Positions 12,848 to 25,712 of a stretch of DNA of 64,000 bases are shown in pieces (position 1 is the stretch's first letter; every line of letters begins with the position of its first letter). The DNA lies in contig JANVCC010000076.1 in assembly GCA_025345505.1 (NCBI GenBank), forward strand, positions 7,737,577-7,801,576, in the 5' to 3' direction. The position numbers were made by a program, and so were the translations under genes. Origin of the DNA: Todiramphus chloris collaris (taxonomy: Eukaryota; Chordata; Aves; Coraciiformes; Alcedinidae). A model generated the notes under the pieces. It was not told the origin of the DNA, did no database searches, and worked only from the letters and a program-made list of their open reading frames with translations.

Positions 12848-14533
12848 ATTTCAAACACCCTGCTACCATGAGCCTGTTCATTCCAAGCTGTATTCAGCCT
12901 TAAGCATACAGTGAGAGGTAAAGTTACCTCTGTGCCTTTAATGTACACACTCTGCAAATGATTAAGGGAGGAGATGTAAATACTCCCAGCAAATCCCTGG
13001 AATAAATCATGTGCATAAAGTTACTCATGGATGTAATGATTTGTAGAAAGAAGACCATATATTATACATAGAACTGTTTCATAGATGCCTGGAACTGTTT
13101 TGAGCCGTGGGATGTTAAACTATATCAATATATTATTGTTTTTTAAAGACTTGAAAAGAGAAGGAAATGACTGTAAATCAAATAAAATGTTTCCAAAGGC
13201 CATTATTTTAAACTTATTTGACCACTGAATCGGATAACTCTGACAGGATGCTGAGTAGAAAGCTTTCTTTTTCAGTCTGTCCTTAAGGTTTCACAGATAT
13301 TTTCAAGTATAATGTTTTAAATTGTCAAATGTAGTTTCTTCAAGAGGAACAGTGATATTTCTTCTTCAAGTCAGTCATCAAAAATGATGAGCTTCATTTA
13401 GTGGAAAAGGTGGAGTCTTTGCTATTTCTCTTTGATTCCTCTTTTTGGTTTGCTTTCTTGCTCAATCTTACACACGTATGAACACATGTGAAGGGGCAAG
13501 AGGAAGACTGACAGGTTACTTTTGTTCTGTCCAGCTGCATTTAGTACTCTCAGTACTCTGTCAACACCACAAGTATCTTCTGACTTCTGCATAGTACCTT
13601 TAAGCCTTAAAATGATCACTATTAATGACTGACAAACATGAATCTGAGGTACAGGACTTAGGATGGACAATATTTTCCAGTTCTATTCCCAGTATTATTA
13701 ACAATTTCTTACAGTATTGCTTCTATCTTTAATTTTCCAAACCATATTTTACTCCACTGGGTTAGAGTTAATTCTTTAAGCCCCGATCCAAAGCACAGGG
13801 AAGACCATGGAAAGACTTTCATCAACTTCAGTGTGCATTCAGCAGATATGTAATACTTTTTTTCAAGTGCTTTGTGATCCTTTAGTTGCCAGGTGACATT
13901 TACGAAAAATGTTATACATTATTTGGTTTCCCTTACTTTGTTATTTATGGTTCATGCGGTATATCAAAGGATGAACTCACATAACAAAGAAAAAGACATA
14001 AAATTTAAAAAAGCAAGCACGCAACTAGAATCTATTGCTTCCTCTGTATATGTCAGCATTAAATCACAGAGGAAATATAGCAATTATATTAACAAAGGAT
14101 AGAACCTGGTTTTCAGACACCAAACATTTTGACAGCTTGACAGTTCACTTTGCATTGTCCATGAACTATTCTAATATTTACTTAATATTTAAGTAAAATA
14201 AAAACTTAAATGTTAAGCAAATATTTAGCTAGCCCAGAATAATTTTTGCTGTCATAATCAGAAAATACTTGGGGAAATACATAGTGTCTCATGTGGCAAG
14301 AAGAAGTCTGAGATGCGTAATTCCCAAAACAATCATTCTTCTTGGGACTTTCATAATATGTCATTTGAAGTGGTGAAGCTGATAAGTACACCCAGGAATA
14401 ACATATATATATATGTTCTTTAAAATTTATATTTCCAAACTATCATCACACAACCTAGTGTCAGGCACCTGAGAGGTCCCAAGAGCATTAGCAGAGCATG
14501 GGGGTTGCAGGTGAGGTGATCAGGGCAATCAGT
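12848..14533. other. unique AT-rich stretch
   Basis: No gene or transposon recognised. A short (AT)6 run lies at 14403-14414. Confidence 0.5.
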
Positions 14534-14880
14534 GAATCATAGAATCATTTAGGTTGGAAGAGAGCTTTAAGATCTTGGAGTCCAACCGCTAATCCAGCAC
14601 TGCCAGGGCACCACCCTCAGCACCACATCTCCGCAGCTTTGAAACCCCTCCAGGGATGAGGACTCCACCACTGCCCTGGGCAGCCTGGGACAGGCCTTGA
14701 CAAGCCTTTTAGGGAAGAAATTTTTTGTAATGTCCAAACTAAACCTCGCCTGTTGCAACTTGAGGCCATTACCTCTTGTCCTACTTCTTGTTTCTTGGGA
14801 GAAGAGTTTGATTCCCATCTGACTTCAGCCTCCTTTCAAAGCCTGTGGAGCCCTCGCACTCAGCACTGTCCTCTGAGAGG
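14534..14880 (-). mobile_element. CR1 LINE fragment, ORF2 C-terminal region and 3' end
   Basis: Opens with gaatcatagaatcatttagg (reversed 3' octamers), then ggttggaagagagctttaag, and continues through a block related to that at 41943-42466. The shared wording includes tttgaaacccctccagg and ggactccaccactgcc. Read on the minus strand, residues typical of the CR1 ORF2 C-terminus appear ([10 protein letters not shown], then a KNFFPKRLVKACPRLPRAVVE-like piece). The right boundary is approximate because similarity fades after about 14850. Confidence 0.93.
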
Positions 14881-15479
14881 CAAGGACCACAATCTTTGGT
14901 CAGTCCCATGTGAAAGAGATGGTGGAGCTGTTCCAACAAGGAAAGAAATAACTTTTGACCTGGGATATATTTCCCATGTATACACAACTGTACTTCTAGA
15001 TTGTGTAGGCATACCAGAGCTACTCTAAAGCTGGCTAAGAAAAGGGAATGAGGAGACAGAATCTGCTGACAATCATAAATAATTCATGTAAAGTGGCTTC
15101 TGCAAGCAGAGCAGGCCTAGCAGCATGCAGCTTAGCTTGGGCTAAGAGCCCAAACATTAACTCAGCTTGGATAATTTTACAGCAAGCACTGATTTCTCAG
15201 CTTCCACAGCTAAAGTGGCCATCAGAACCAAAGCAAGCGTGCTCACTTCTAATTCAGGGGTTTTGGTGACAAACAGCATTCACAGGATTAAAGATAATTC
15301 GTGATTCTTTCTTAATCCAGGACTAGGAGGTAGTTCTTACTGTTTATTTTGTAGGCTTGGATTATCTGTACCTCCGTAATGTTTGGGTGCTTCTCATTCA
15401 TTTACAGGCCATCTTGTCCTTGTCTATCCTAAAAAATTTTAAAAGTCCATAATGAAATTATGGATGAGTGATGAACCCT
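14881..15479. other. unique non-coding stretch between two CR1 copies
   Basis: No gene or recognisable repeat. Confidence 0.45.
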
Positions 15480-15833
15480 CTCACCTGAAGTACTGTGTCC
15501 AGCTCTGGAGTCCTCAGCACAGGAGAGACAGGGACCTGTTGGAGCGGGGCCAGAGGAGGCCACAGCCATGATGGGAGGGCTGGAACCCCTCTGCTGGGAG
15601 GCCAGGCTGACTCCCAGGGGACAGTATTATGGCCCTTCAATGCTTCAAGGGGCCTGTCAGAATGATGGGGACAGACTTTTTATCAGGGCCTGTAGGGACA
15701 GGACAAGGGGTGATGGTTTTAAACTGAAAGAGGGAGATTCAGATTAGAGAGAAGGAAATAACTTTTCCCACTGAGGGTGCTGAGACCCTGGCCCAGGGTG
15801 CCCAGAAAAGTGGTTGATGCCCCTATTCTGGAC
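15480..15833 (+). mobile_element. CR1 LINE fragment lacking its 3' end
   Basis: Plus-strand CR1 ORF2 C-terminal region, from ctgtgtccagctctggagtc through gacaggacaaggggtgatgg to tggttgatgcccctattctg. It is truncated at both ends: the usual 3' terminus with ccttccaaccc and octamers is absent, which is atypical for target-primed insertion and suggests a later deletion or rearrangement. Compared with the copy at 8804-9560 it also lacks about 50 internal bases just after 15610. Bases 15497-15597 match 9202-9302 perfectly in inverted orientation. Confidence 0.93.
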
Positions 15834-18800
15834 ACACCTGAGGAGGCTGTAGCTCCTCTCCCTCCTCCTCCTTGCCTCTATCTCTGCAATTGCAGCGCAC
15901 AGGCATTTGGGTATTGTGGGAAGCAGAAATAGCTGTACAACTGCAGAGCCATGCCCAGCTCTTTGCATTTGGATTCTACAGCTTTTGAATTGCCCTCAGG
16001 CTTTTCTCTGTGGTTGTGAGATTTTTGCAGTCAGGAAATAGTCTTCTTTTTTCTTTTTTCTTTTTTTCCTGGAGAAACTGGTATTTTAGGTTCTATAAAC
16101 ACCAACGTCCCATATATTCTCAGTGGTGAATATGTCTTCTAAGAGCAGTTTTTGACATGACAGTTGCATTAACCAAAAAAAAATTTTAAAAAATTACATG
16201 AATTCTATTCCACACTGAGAAAAATACTATTAGAGTTTAATAGACAAAAAAAGTAAAAAATCAGATTTGATGGTCTTTTTCCTTCAGAGAAAATACATAT
16301 TTAGCACTGTGTATTTCATCAGTGCAGTCCTGTTTATTTGCAGAGACCATGAACCTCACCCAAGAAGGAAACAAACAACAAGATGCAATTTTTTGCTCCT
16401 TCTTTCAAAGCAGGAACATTCAGAAGTACTTTGACTTCCCCACAGACGTTTTCTGGGCCAGGTTACCATCCTTTCTCTTACTCTCTCCATGGCTCTTTGC
16501 TGCATTTTCTGTTTGCTTCACCCAGTGACTTACACACAGCATCAAAGGGCATCAAAACTCTCCTTTTATGTGCAGTTTATCACACAGATAATAAATACAG
16601 ATATTCCTAATGTTCTTATATAAGCTTTTTCTCTATGTACACATGAAGATGCCACAAAACTCTTGGGTTTTCAGTTTTCAAGAGCGCTAAACTTGTGTCC
16701 AGCTCAATTTATTGTTCATTAAATCTAGCTAGAAGGCAGGTGTTCTACTAGCTCTTAAAATTTTCCAGTTCTTGTGTAGGCTCTTGACTGGGTGACAAAT
16801 CTGGGCCTATTCCAAAAATCTAGATGCTGAAGGAGGAATTAAGTTTTCACTGTTACTTAATTCATCTACTAGAATTTCTACTCGCTACTTACAGTTTTTA
16901 ATTTACTTGCCTCAAGTAACTTTTCCTGTTATTCATGTGTCTCTGACATTAGGTTACTTTTACAAAATGTTGTGACATATTATTCAATCCTTAACCTTGT
17001 AATAATTCTGTTTCTTTTTAACCTTCTCTTAACATCACTTATCATCTTTTTACACCTAGCACCTATTGCTGCATGATCAAAAATTTTTCTCTGCAGTATG
17101 TCTGTTCTTTGACCTCCTGCCAAAATGATATTCTGCTGCCAGTTCCATGGAAATACGGTGTTCATATAGAATTTGCAGTGTTTCTCTAGCCATGGAGCAG
17201 ATCCCATTTGAAGTTTTTACTACTAGTGCATTCTCCTTTGAAAAAAAAAAAAGTAATTTCTTTTCTTTTTTAAAAAAAGAACCTAAACCTCCACTTTTAC
17301 AATCAGTTTTAAATAACCAAAGGAACAGAGAATATTGCAGAAGTAAAGGCAGACAGAAACATTTCTGGGATTTAACAGTAGGCTGAATTTTTTTTCAAAA
17401 TGATTAGTAGAAAATATGTTAAGTTTTAATTTTGGGGGAGTGGGTTTATGTTTTCATAAGTTTGGGTCTGTCTCTGATTTTCACAAGTTTACAATGTGAT
17501 TAGGGCATCCGTGGAGCATTACTCATTGTCAAGACTCTGTATTAGAGCTTTGGTCCAATTTTGAGAAAAAAACAGATTCAATTTTAAGTTTTGCTTCACA
17601 TGAGATTAAAATGTTTACTTCTAGAAAAAGGTAAGATAAAGTAATTTTTAAATTTAAGAATGAGATAGGCATTAGTTTCAGCATAACCTCTACATAATAC
17701 AGTAATTGAAAATTCACTCTGCATGTAATTTTTTTTCTTGTATTACTTATTATTTTAAACTATTAAGTAATATGGGCCCCTGTAAATGATGATATAGAAA
17801 ACCAAGTGCTATTATTGTGGTATTATTTTATATAATCTTCACCTGAACAAGTGTTTATTATGTTCAGTCTATATCCTAATTCTTTAAAATCCTGGTTGCT
17901 ACAAAGTAAGAACAGATCCTTATCTGCTCTTTTCTGGAAACTCTTTAATTATTTGCAACCTTTAATTGGGTCTTATCATCTTATCACAGTTCTCTTATTG
18001 TACCTCTGTGAAAACTTATGAAAGGGAAAAAAATTTTTTTTAAAAGCTGCATTTTTTAAATGGATCCATATGTGCACTTACTGGAGCCAAATACATGAAT
18101 TTCTACCAGAGTCGTCTTAAAGGTGAAGGTCAGGGATATCATCTTATAATTGGATATGATAAAAGCAACTGATATTAAAACAACTTAGGAATGTTCATTC
18201 TTTCATGTTACCATGACTCATGAGACCTTACGATGTGTAGTTCATATCTGTTTGAAGTACCTACAACCACATGAGGCATAGTGCACCATAGCATGCATAC
18301 CTTCTTATTGCAGAGATCCGACTTTGGTTGACCTCCTACCTTGACATTGACAGGTGCCTGAGTGTTACAGACCACCCCAGGATTGAGAAGAAGCTGCCCC
18401 TGTGGCTTCATGCGAGGATTTGGGGCTCAAGACAAGTGTGAGTGTGCTAAGAGTCTTCTCTGAGGTTGTTCTTCCTCAGTTAGGATAGCCGTTGGAAGCC
18501 AGTCAGCTTGGTAAATGATTGTTGACTAACTTCAGGCCAGCGATTTCTTCACTTTAAGACAGGTTGAAATACCTTGTGGGGTGTTCTCAAAAGGGAATGT
18601 AATAGTGAAAGCAGCAGATTGGAGGGAGGGCAACGTGGTCTTACCTTCTCCCCCTGCCACGTGCTAGGCTTCCCCTTGCTGCTGACTTGTTTTGTTACAG
18701 TAAAAATGTCAGTAAGACATTCTATTGAGTTTGGGAATGAAATGAGAAAAGAGTTCTTTGCTACTTTCTGTAGGTCATTGGAATAACTTCATAGAAATAC

Positions 18801-21371
18801 AATTGTTCTGTACTTGTTACACACCCTGGGCCTTTTTTTTATTTGGTGCCATTAGTTTTCAGATCAACTTTATAACACTGGGACTAAAGAATAAGCACGG
18901 CTAACATAAAACAAAATGCATGAGACAAGGGCTTAGAAGAGGGAAGAAAAGGTGTTTCTAAGGAGAGAGGAGCTGACAACTGTCGCAAAGTATTTTTGTA
19001 GTATCTGCAGTTCTGCACATTACCAGCAGAGGGGGAAAGAAGCTGCACCATTTGCATATAAAATCTAGTGAAATGTGTTGTGGAAGGGGAGGAAAGTGTT
19101 GGGTAAAATAAAAAGTCAGGCCAGGGGCATAAAATTCCCACATTTCTATTTTTCCATATATAACTAGGGTTAGCCAAAAGGAAAACATGGTAACTTAGGT
19201 CAAGTGTGCAAAGAACTGAGGACCTGGTAAAGGTATATGCTAGGAATGTGAAAGAAGACTTTTAAAGCTATTGGCAGGAATTAATTACTTGGGAGTACTT
19301 CACAGTCACCTCCTCTGCTGAGTTTTACACAAGTACTTTATCCATGTATGCAATTCACCCTGACACTATGCTTCCAAATTTTCCCTTTGTCCCTTTTCAA
19401 GTTAAAACTCTATTGGCATCACATTTGAGAACTTCTTAGTCTTAGATCACAGTCTTTCTTTATCCCAATCAAACCATAATATTCATTGCTTTCGTATTGT
19501 CTTCCTCTCAAAACCATTAATAGCCCTCCCTTAGTTCCTCCTGGGATACCTTCAGGTGTTCTTCTTCTAATCCCTTTGCCAAGCATTCTTATTTAGGTTT
19601 TAAATTCCCAAAGTTTTTTCCCAGTAAACAGTGGGACCTGTGCCAAAACTTCCAGAGGAATTATTCAGGGAGGTTACCTCAGCTACATACTGGTTTTGAT
19701 CAAAAGAGAAAGAGTATGTCTTGGATTCCAGTCTATAATAAATGCATTCCTTTAATATTCAATAGAAATAAAGTGCTCTTCAATCGTTTCTTTTTGCTCA
19801 ATCACAATTACATTCTGTATTTTCTCTATGCCATCCTTTAATTCTGAATATGAAATACTGTGGCAAAGTCTCCACTGTTCCTTTCCCATTCCCTGAATAA
19901 GCACAAAACTTACTCCAAACAGAATGCAGGATGCGAAATTTGTGTTTCAGCAATCAGAACTGATAAGACTGTTTTTACAGAGCCATGAACCATGTGCTCT
20001 CACATAAGCTCTTCTAAACACACCTGGGTTAATGCATTCAAATCCTGGCCTATGACAAGATGGAAACCACCGTGTTCACCTTCAGTGTGACCTGAAGACT
20101 TGAAATCAGTTGGCTACAATAGAAAATGTGTCATGGGTCTTAATGCTTCGTAAATATTGAGACATCCTGTATCCTCTAAACTAAAGAAAATATTCTGGTT
20201 TTTATAACCAGGTAATAGCCATCTGAACACCTAAAGAAATCCTTGCTTCTCTATCTGGTCTCCTGGCAAACCTTAAATACATGTGCATGACACTGTGCCT
20301 CTGGAAAAGTCAGCCATCCTTAATGTTTTCAGCGGGGTTCACTCCAGGGACCCTGAAAGGTAAATTGGCTCCCCATTCCTTTCTAGAACTCCTGCTATTC
20401 TCCAAGCAAGTCCAAGACCTCATACTGATAAAAGGCAATTGTCACATATGGTAACACCTATTATCTTCCCAATATCCAGATGAGGGTAGTAACTTTTTAC
20501 ATGGTGAAGTAAATATCTAAAACAGAATGAGAGGAAGAAAAACATACACCCTCTTCTATGCTGAAGAAAAATAGAAATATATGGGACAGAAGTGGTTTAT
20601 TCTTAAAAATTCTTATGCAGGCAAAACCCAGCTTTGTCTCCCTCTTAGGCTCTCTACAAAACCTCATCTAATTTTTTGACGAAGACTGTTTCTTCATTTT
20701 TTAATTAGCACTTGCGTCTGGGGGCTTAATCACAAGGTTGTTCCTCTCTCAGACAAGTAGCTGGGTTATAGTCCTGTGATCCCAGTTCTTATCTAGCTCA
20801 GCAGGTTTGATTATGTCTGTGCCCTGCAGACCTGTTCTCTTCAGGACCTTGCAATAGTAATCAATGGTGAAATTGCCCCTGCCCTAGGTAAAACACTTTT
20901 TGTTTAGAACAAAAGCATTGCTGGGGGAAAAGAGATAAAACCCACTACAATAGACTGTCTAGACTGTGAAGAGTATCATCCTTTGGATACAAGTAGTCCC
21001 AAATTCTTTAGACTTTCTCTGCAAATTGTCTCCTTGTCGGCAGGTATTTCAGACATTATGTCACCCCATTTCCTAAGACTTTCTGCTCTACAGCCTTCAA
21101 CTGATCGATGTTCCCAGGCTTGGAAAGCACACCAGCAGTGGCATTGTCACTGGAGATTGGAAGGTAGCTGTGGCCATTCTGACTTCCCATAGCCTCTCAA
21201 AATGCCAGGTCAATAAACACCCACAGCAGATCCAGTACACAGTACCTTCCATCTCTGATGCAGTCATACAAAACCAACAAAACTCATCGAAATCCCTGCC
21301 ACTCAGGATTCTTAGTGTTACTACCTATAGCTCTGCTTCTGTCATACAGGGGCTACCTGTAAAAGGGATGG
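15834..21371. other. long AT-rich unique stretch
   Basis: No gene or transposon recognised. It contains a pyrimidine tract at 16041-16069 and an A-run followed by T-runs at 17240-17275 that could fold back on itself. Around 17880-18010 the wording weakly recalls old CR1 sequence, but too weakly to call. Open frames of 60-97 codons occur on both strands without supporting signals. Confidence 0.5.
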
Positions 21372-21545
21372 ACAATCGCAGCATCCCAGCATGGTGGGGG
21401 TTGGAAGGGCCCTCTGGAGATCATCTCATCCAACTCTCCCTGCTCCAGCAGGGTCATTCAGAGCAGGGGGCCCAGGACCTCATTGTCCAGATGGGTTTGG
21501 AATCTCTCCAGAGAAGGAGATTCTGCAACCTCTCTGGGCAAAACC
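21372..21545 (-). mobile_element. CR1 3'-end fragment
   Basis: Plus strand reads gcagcatcccagcatggtgg followed by gggttggaagggccctctgg, and later tggaatctctccagagaagg, a CR1 3' region reversed. It belongs to the same subfamily as 6911, 25027 and 63390. The terminal octamer is decayed. Confidence 0.9.
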
Positions 21546-22240
21546 ACACAGTGTATGTGCATATTCCATTGCCTCCATGCAGAGCCTTTGGGCTACATCA
21601 GGCGTGTCCTTTCACCTTCATTTGGATCACTCAGTAGAGCAGGGATCACAAGGCACAAATGTATCTTCTAGTAATATCTGAGCCAAGCAAGCTTCTGCTA
21701 GTCTGCCAGAGTCCAAATGGTAAGTTATCCCACCCCTGTCCTGTCCATTTTAGCATTCATTTTACCATTCGTTTCCATGCTATGGATACAGCAGGAAAAG
21801 CTTTGCATCCCACAGTATCTCTCTGGAAAGCTCTGCAAGTTTGCATCCCCCGCCATGTTCTCATATCCTTAAGTGCCAAGATATCCTATGGAAATCTCAC
21901 TGTGCATTTGGCATAAAAAAAATGATCCCAACTCCTGGATAACTTCTCTGTCATCAGGCGGGATTACTGGAGAAAAGAGAAACCCAAGCCCTCACTTACA
22001 AGGGTGCAGAGCAGGTCTGAATGCAGAATCTCTCACAGGTAAATGGAGAAAAGTGAGCCCTAGCAATGTAGTGAAAATTACATTTTACCTGCCTAAAGCC
22101 TGTTCCCATCATTAGGAATACCAGGTGTACAGAAATACTATGATCCCATCAGCAGCTTTTGTCTCTGTCCTATAAAAGCAACACACTAGCAGCTCTGTTC
22201 ACCTTCAAGCAGGTTTCAGAATAGATATGCTAGAACCATA
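21546..22240. other. unique non-coding stretch between CR1 copies
   Basis: Nothing recognised beyond short open frames. Confidence 0.45.
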
Positions 22241-22710
22241 TTATCATGGAATGGTTTGGGTGAGAAGGAACCTTTCAAAGTCACCTAGTCCAAACCCCTG
22301 CGGGAAGCAGGGATAGCTGCAACCAGAGCAGGTTGCTCAGAGCCCCAGCCAACCTCACCTGGAAAGGTTCCAGGGATGGGGCATCAACCACCTCTCTGGG
22401 CAACCTGGGCCAGGGTCTCACCACCCTAAGCATAAAACATTTTCCTTCTCTCTCGACTAAATCTCCCTCTTTCAGATTAAAACCATTACCCATTACAGGA
22501 CAACTGTCACAACAGACCCTGATAAAATGTCTGTCTCCATCTTTCTGACAGGCTGCCTTAAGAGCTGAAAGGTCTCTCCCTGGACCCTTCTCTTTTCCAG
22601 GCTGAATGACCCCAGCTCTCTCAGCCTGGTCTCACAGCAGAGGGGTTCCAACCTGTGCATCACGGCTGTGGCCTCCTCTGGACCCACTCCAATAGGTCCC
22701 TGTCTCTCCT
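22241..22710 (-). mobile_element. CR1 LINE fragment, ORF2 C-terminal region and 3' end
   Basis: Begins with ttatcatggaatggtttggg (degraded octamer, 3' end reversed), then a ggaacctttcaaagtcacct block. It runs through ORF2 C-terminal sequence and stops at tccaataggtccctgtctct. It is the same general subfamily as 5598 and 8804. The match to the 101-base identical segment of 9202 and 15497 is clearly imperfect here, with several substitutions in the shared part. Confidence 0.94.
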
Positions 22711-22976
22711 AAAAATCATTACACTTCAATAACTTTAAAACAAATAGGTGTTTCTGTTTATTATAATTAAGTAATGTTATTTCAACCCTTTTTTAAAGAA
22801 AAACACCCAATACTGTACTAAATTCCCATAGGATCACATCCCCTGGCCTTCGATGCCAAGGATGGCTTACAGCTTTGAAGAGAGGGCAACACCACGCTGC
22901 ATCCAGTTCAAAGATGTTCTTTCCAACCCACCATGGCTCTGTTGGGGTCCAAAGCCCACCAGTCTGGAGGACAACT
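22711..22976. other. spacer between two inverted CR1 copies
   Basis: About 270 bases without a recognisable feature, separating a minus-strand and a plus-strand CR1 copy. Confidence 0.4.
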
Positions 22977-23182
22977 GATGTTTCTTCCCTAAAAGGCTTG
23001 TCAAGGCCTGGCCCAGGCTGCCCAGGGCAGTGGTGGAGTCCCCATCCCTGGAGGGGTTTCAAAGCTGTGGAGATGTGGTGCTGAGGGACAGGGTTTAGTG
23101 GTGACCTGGCAGCACTGGGTTAACAGTTGGACTCAATGATATTAAAGTTCTCTTCCAATCAAAATGATTCCATGATTCTATG
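22977..23182 (+). mobile_element. CR1 3'-end fragment with intact terminus
   Basis: Plus-strand CR1 from ctgatgtttcttccctaaaa through ggcctggcccaggctgccca and gggtttagtggtgacctggc, to the terminal attccatgattctatg. It is related to the copies at 14534 and 41943 but lies on the opposite strand. Confidence 0.94.
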
Positions 23183-25026
23183 TTCACCAAAAGCAAATAA
23201 TCACTCATCTCTTTAGAGCTTTTCATTTCAGTCTGCAGAAAATAAGGAAAATCAGTTTAACTGAAACCTGGTGAGACGGTCTGGAATGGTCTGGAGTGGA
23301 GGCAGGATATTTACAATGGATCAGTGCTCCTTGTCTTCCAGAGCATAATCTCTGCTTTAAATGGGAACAGCAACCAACCAAAAGCAATTAGTGGAGTACA
23401 GTATGCAAATACTTGTAATACCTGTTTCTTGCTATCAAGCATCTATCAAATGTAACATTTTTCTCCAGCTAAACCCTGGAAGCAAACCAAATGTTATTAT
23501 GTCCGTGTTCATACAACAGTTCCAAGTAGTATCAGCTTAGCACTGGAATAAAACACATTATTCTTCACAATAATCTTTAAAGAAACAGTTTGGGTTTTTT
23601 TAATGAAAGGGTTTAATAACAGAACATTAAATTTTGAAATGTGTTCTTCCTTGGTGGAATTGAATAGAATGTTTTCATCCTTTAAAATTAAGTCCACAAA
23701 AAAAATCTTAGTTTTAGGACCACCAACTGTGATCATGTTAACAGCAAGGGAAATGATGAAATAGGAAACATCATTTTAATTCATGAGTCTGCCTCTTATT
23801 CTTTAACTTCCCTGCTGCAGTTACATTGTTAAGTGGGTAAAATCTTTTGTTTTGTTTTTCTTTTTTTCATAATGAATACAGCCATGACATTTGTTTCATG
23901 GATAAGCAACCCTTATAAAATGGACATTTGTTTCATGGATACCCTGTCCTTTTATGACACTTGTAGCTAACACCACTGGAAAGAACCTGCAAAGGGATTT
24001 AGTAAAACACACAGTGTAACCAGCTACCGGGGAGAATTTCAGGCTGTATTTTTGTGCAGTTTACAATTGTTTATCAGCTTTGTATACATATAGGAAGCCA
24101 AATTAACTTAGACACCGTGAGTCCATGAGAATACCCTATGTAAATATAATGAATGAATTCTGTAAGCAAATGCCTCCATGAAATAAATTATTCGACCGTT
24201 TTGGCAGACAGCTTGTCCTTTATCCAATGCTTCAGTGGAAAGCAGAAGAAAATGCGACTGGAGTAGCCTTGCAACAGAACACATGTAAATCTTTTCTGAG
24301 CTATTTGGTGGCAATTTAAATGCCCTTAGGCATGCAGGCTGATGGTCTCGGTAATTGTTTTCCCAGTCATTTGGGAACCCTCTAATCATTCCTTAAATTT
24401 TGCAGCAGTAACACCTGTACTCTCTCATCAGCTCACACTTTTGTGCTGCTTTTGGGACCGTGGGCAGGACTGGTTGCTGCTGTAACTCCAGATTTCACTG
24501 CAGAGAACAGCCCTTGGTTCAGTGGAGATGTTATCTACATGTGAACAATGAACATTCCCAAGTTGCTTCCTGCCACGCAGATTGAGGTAGAGCCGCTTTG
24601 TACTGTTAAAGAAATGCCAGCGTTTTCTGTAAGTCGTTTATATACCATTTATATATCCACTGACAAATCAGAATGGCACTTAGGGAACACACATTTGGAT
24701 GAAAGGAGCTATAGAAATTGAGCTGACGCAGTGAATCTAAGTACAAATGAATTAATTTATCATGAGACAGATATTGTAACAGGTGAGTATTTTCCTATAT
24801 CCCACTCAGCCTCCTTTCACATTTTGCCATTGTTATAAGAGACAAGATAAATCCCAGGAACTTTTACCACTTACAAAACTTTCTTTTTTCTTCATGTGAC
24901 TGACAAAGAAAATAAAAATGTTTGAGAAACAATTGTTCTTTGTAAAGCTCCTAAGAACGTTTTGCAGTTTTCCAGTAGTTTTATCCAGCTATACGAGCAT
25001 TGACCAACTATGGACCTTCTGTTATT
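23183..25026. other. AT-rich unique stretch with a short direct duplication
   Basis: No gene recognised. The 19-base string gacatttgtttcatggata occurs at 23886-23904 and again at 23923-23941. A good splice-donor-like string, caggtgagtattttcc, occurs at about 24779-24794, with a possible acceptor (cctgccacgcag) about 200 bases upstream. The intervening sequence shows no recognisable protein. Confidence 0.45.
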
Positions 25027-25236
25027 ATAGAATTCCAGAATCCCAGCACGGTGGGGGTTGGAAGGGACCTTTGGAGATCACCTTGTCTCCAGCAGGGTCA
25101 CCCGGAGCAGGGGGCCCAGGATCGCATTGTCCAGGTGGGTTTGGAATCTCTCTAGTGACAGAGACTCGACAACCTCTCTGGGCAGCCTGGGCTAGGCTCT
25201 GGCACCCTCCCAGGAAAGGAGTTTTTCCTTATGTTA
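25027..25236 (-). mobile_element. CR1 3'-end fragment
   Basis: Plus strand begins tagaattccagaatcccagc, then ggttggaagggacctttgga and ctctctgggcagcctgggct, ending near gagtttttccttatgtt. It is the reversed 3' part of a CR1 copy of the 6911/21372/63390 subfamily. Confidence 0.92.
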
Positions 25237-25712
25237 GGAAATGTTAGAATTTCTAAATATTGGATGTTTTAAGTATTAAATTTAATTCATTTTTAATATG
25301 TCTTAATTTATATGCTCAATATTGAAAAAATCAGCACTGCTACACACTCATCCCTTTCCTCACATCTTAGTCACATACAGACAACAAGTCTCTTCACCAC
25401 TGTCAGACCTGGAATCGCCTTAGATGGAGTGTCCCCAGTGGCTCATTGACTTCAGCAAAGCTGTCACTGACTGCAAAAACCAGATCTACTTCCTTGTTAG
25501 GGAAAGATTTATTGGCTCACGTCTGTGGCATCCATTCAAAATGCTGCAGTCCTCACACTTCAGAGAAGTGGCTGTAGCAGATCAGCATAAAAGTTCATCT
25601 GACCTGGCATCCTGCCATGAGATGGCCATAAGTGAAGGCTGGCCTAGAGGTCACCCAGTGCTCACTCTCTGACATACTTTCCCAGCTCCAGGGGTTTGTG
25701 GCTTAGAGATTT
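25237..25712. other. unique non-coding stretch
   Basis: An 82-codon open frame lies at 25424-25672 but has no recognisable family or splice signals. Nothing else seen. Confidence 0.4.

Noticed and set aside
17880..18010. Possible additional old CR1 fragment
   Set aside because: Only scattered resemblance (tttgcaacctttaattgggt); not enough to define orientation or boundaries.
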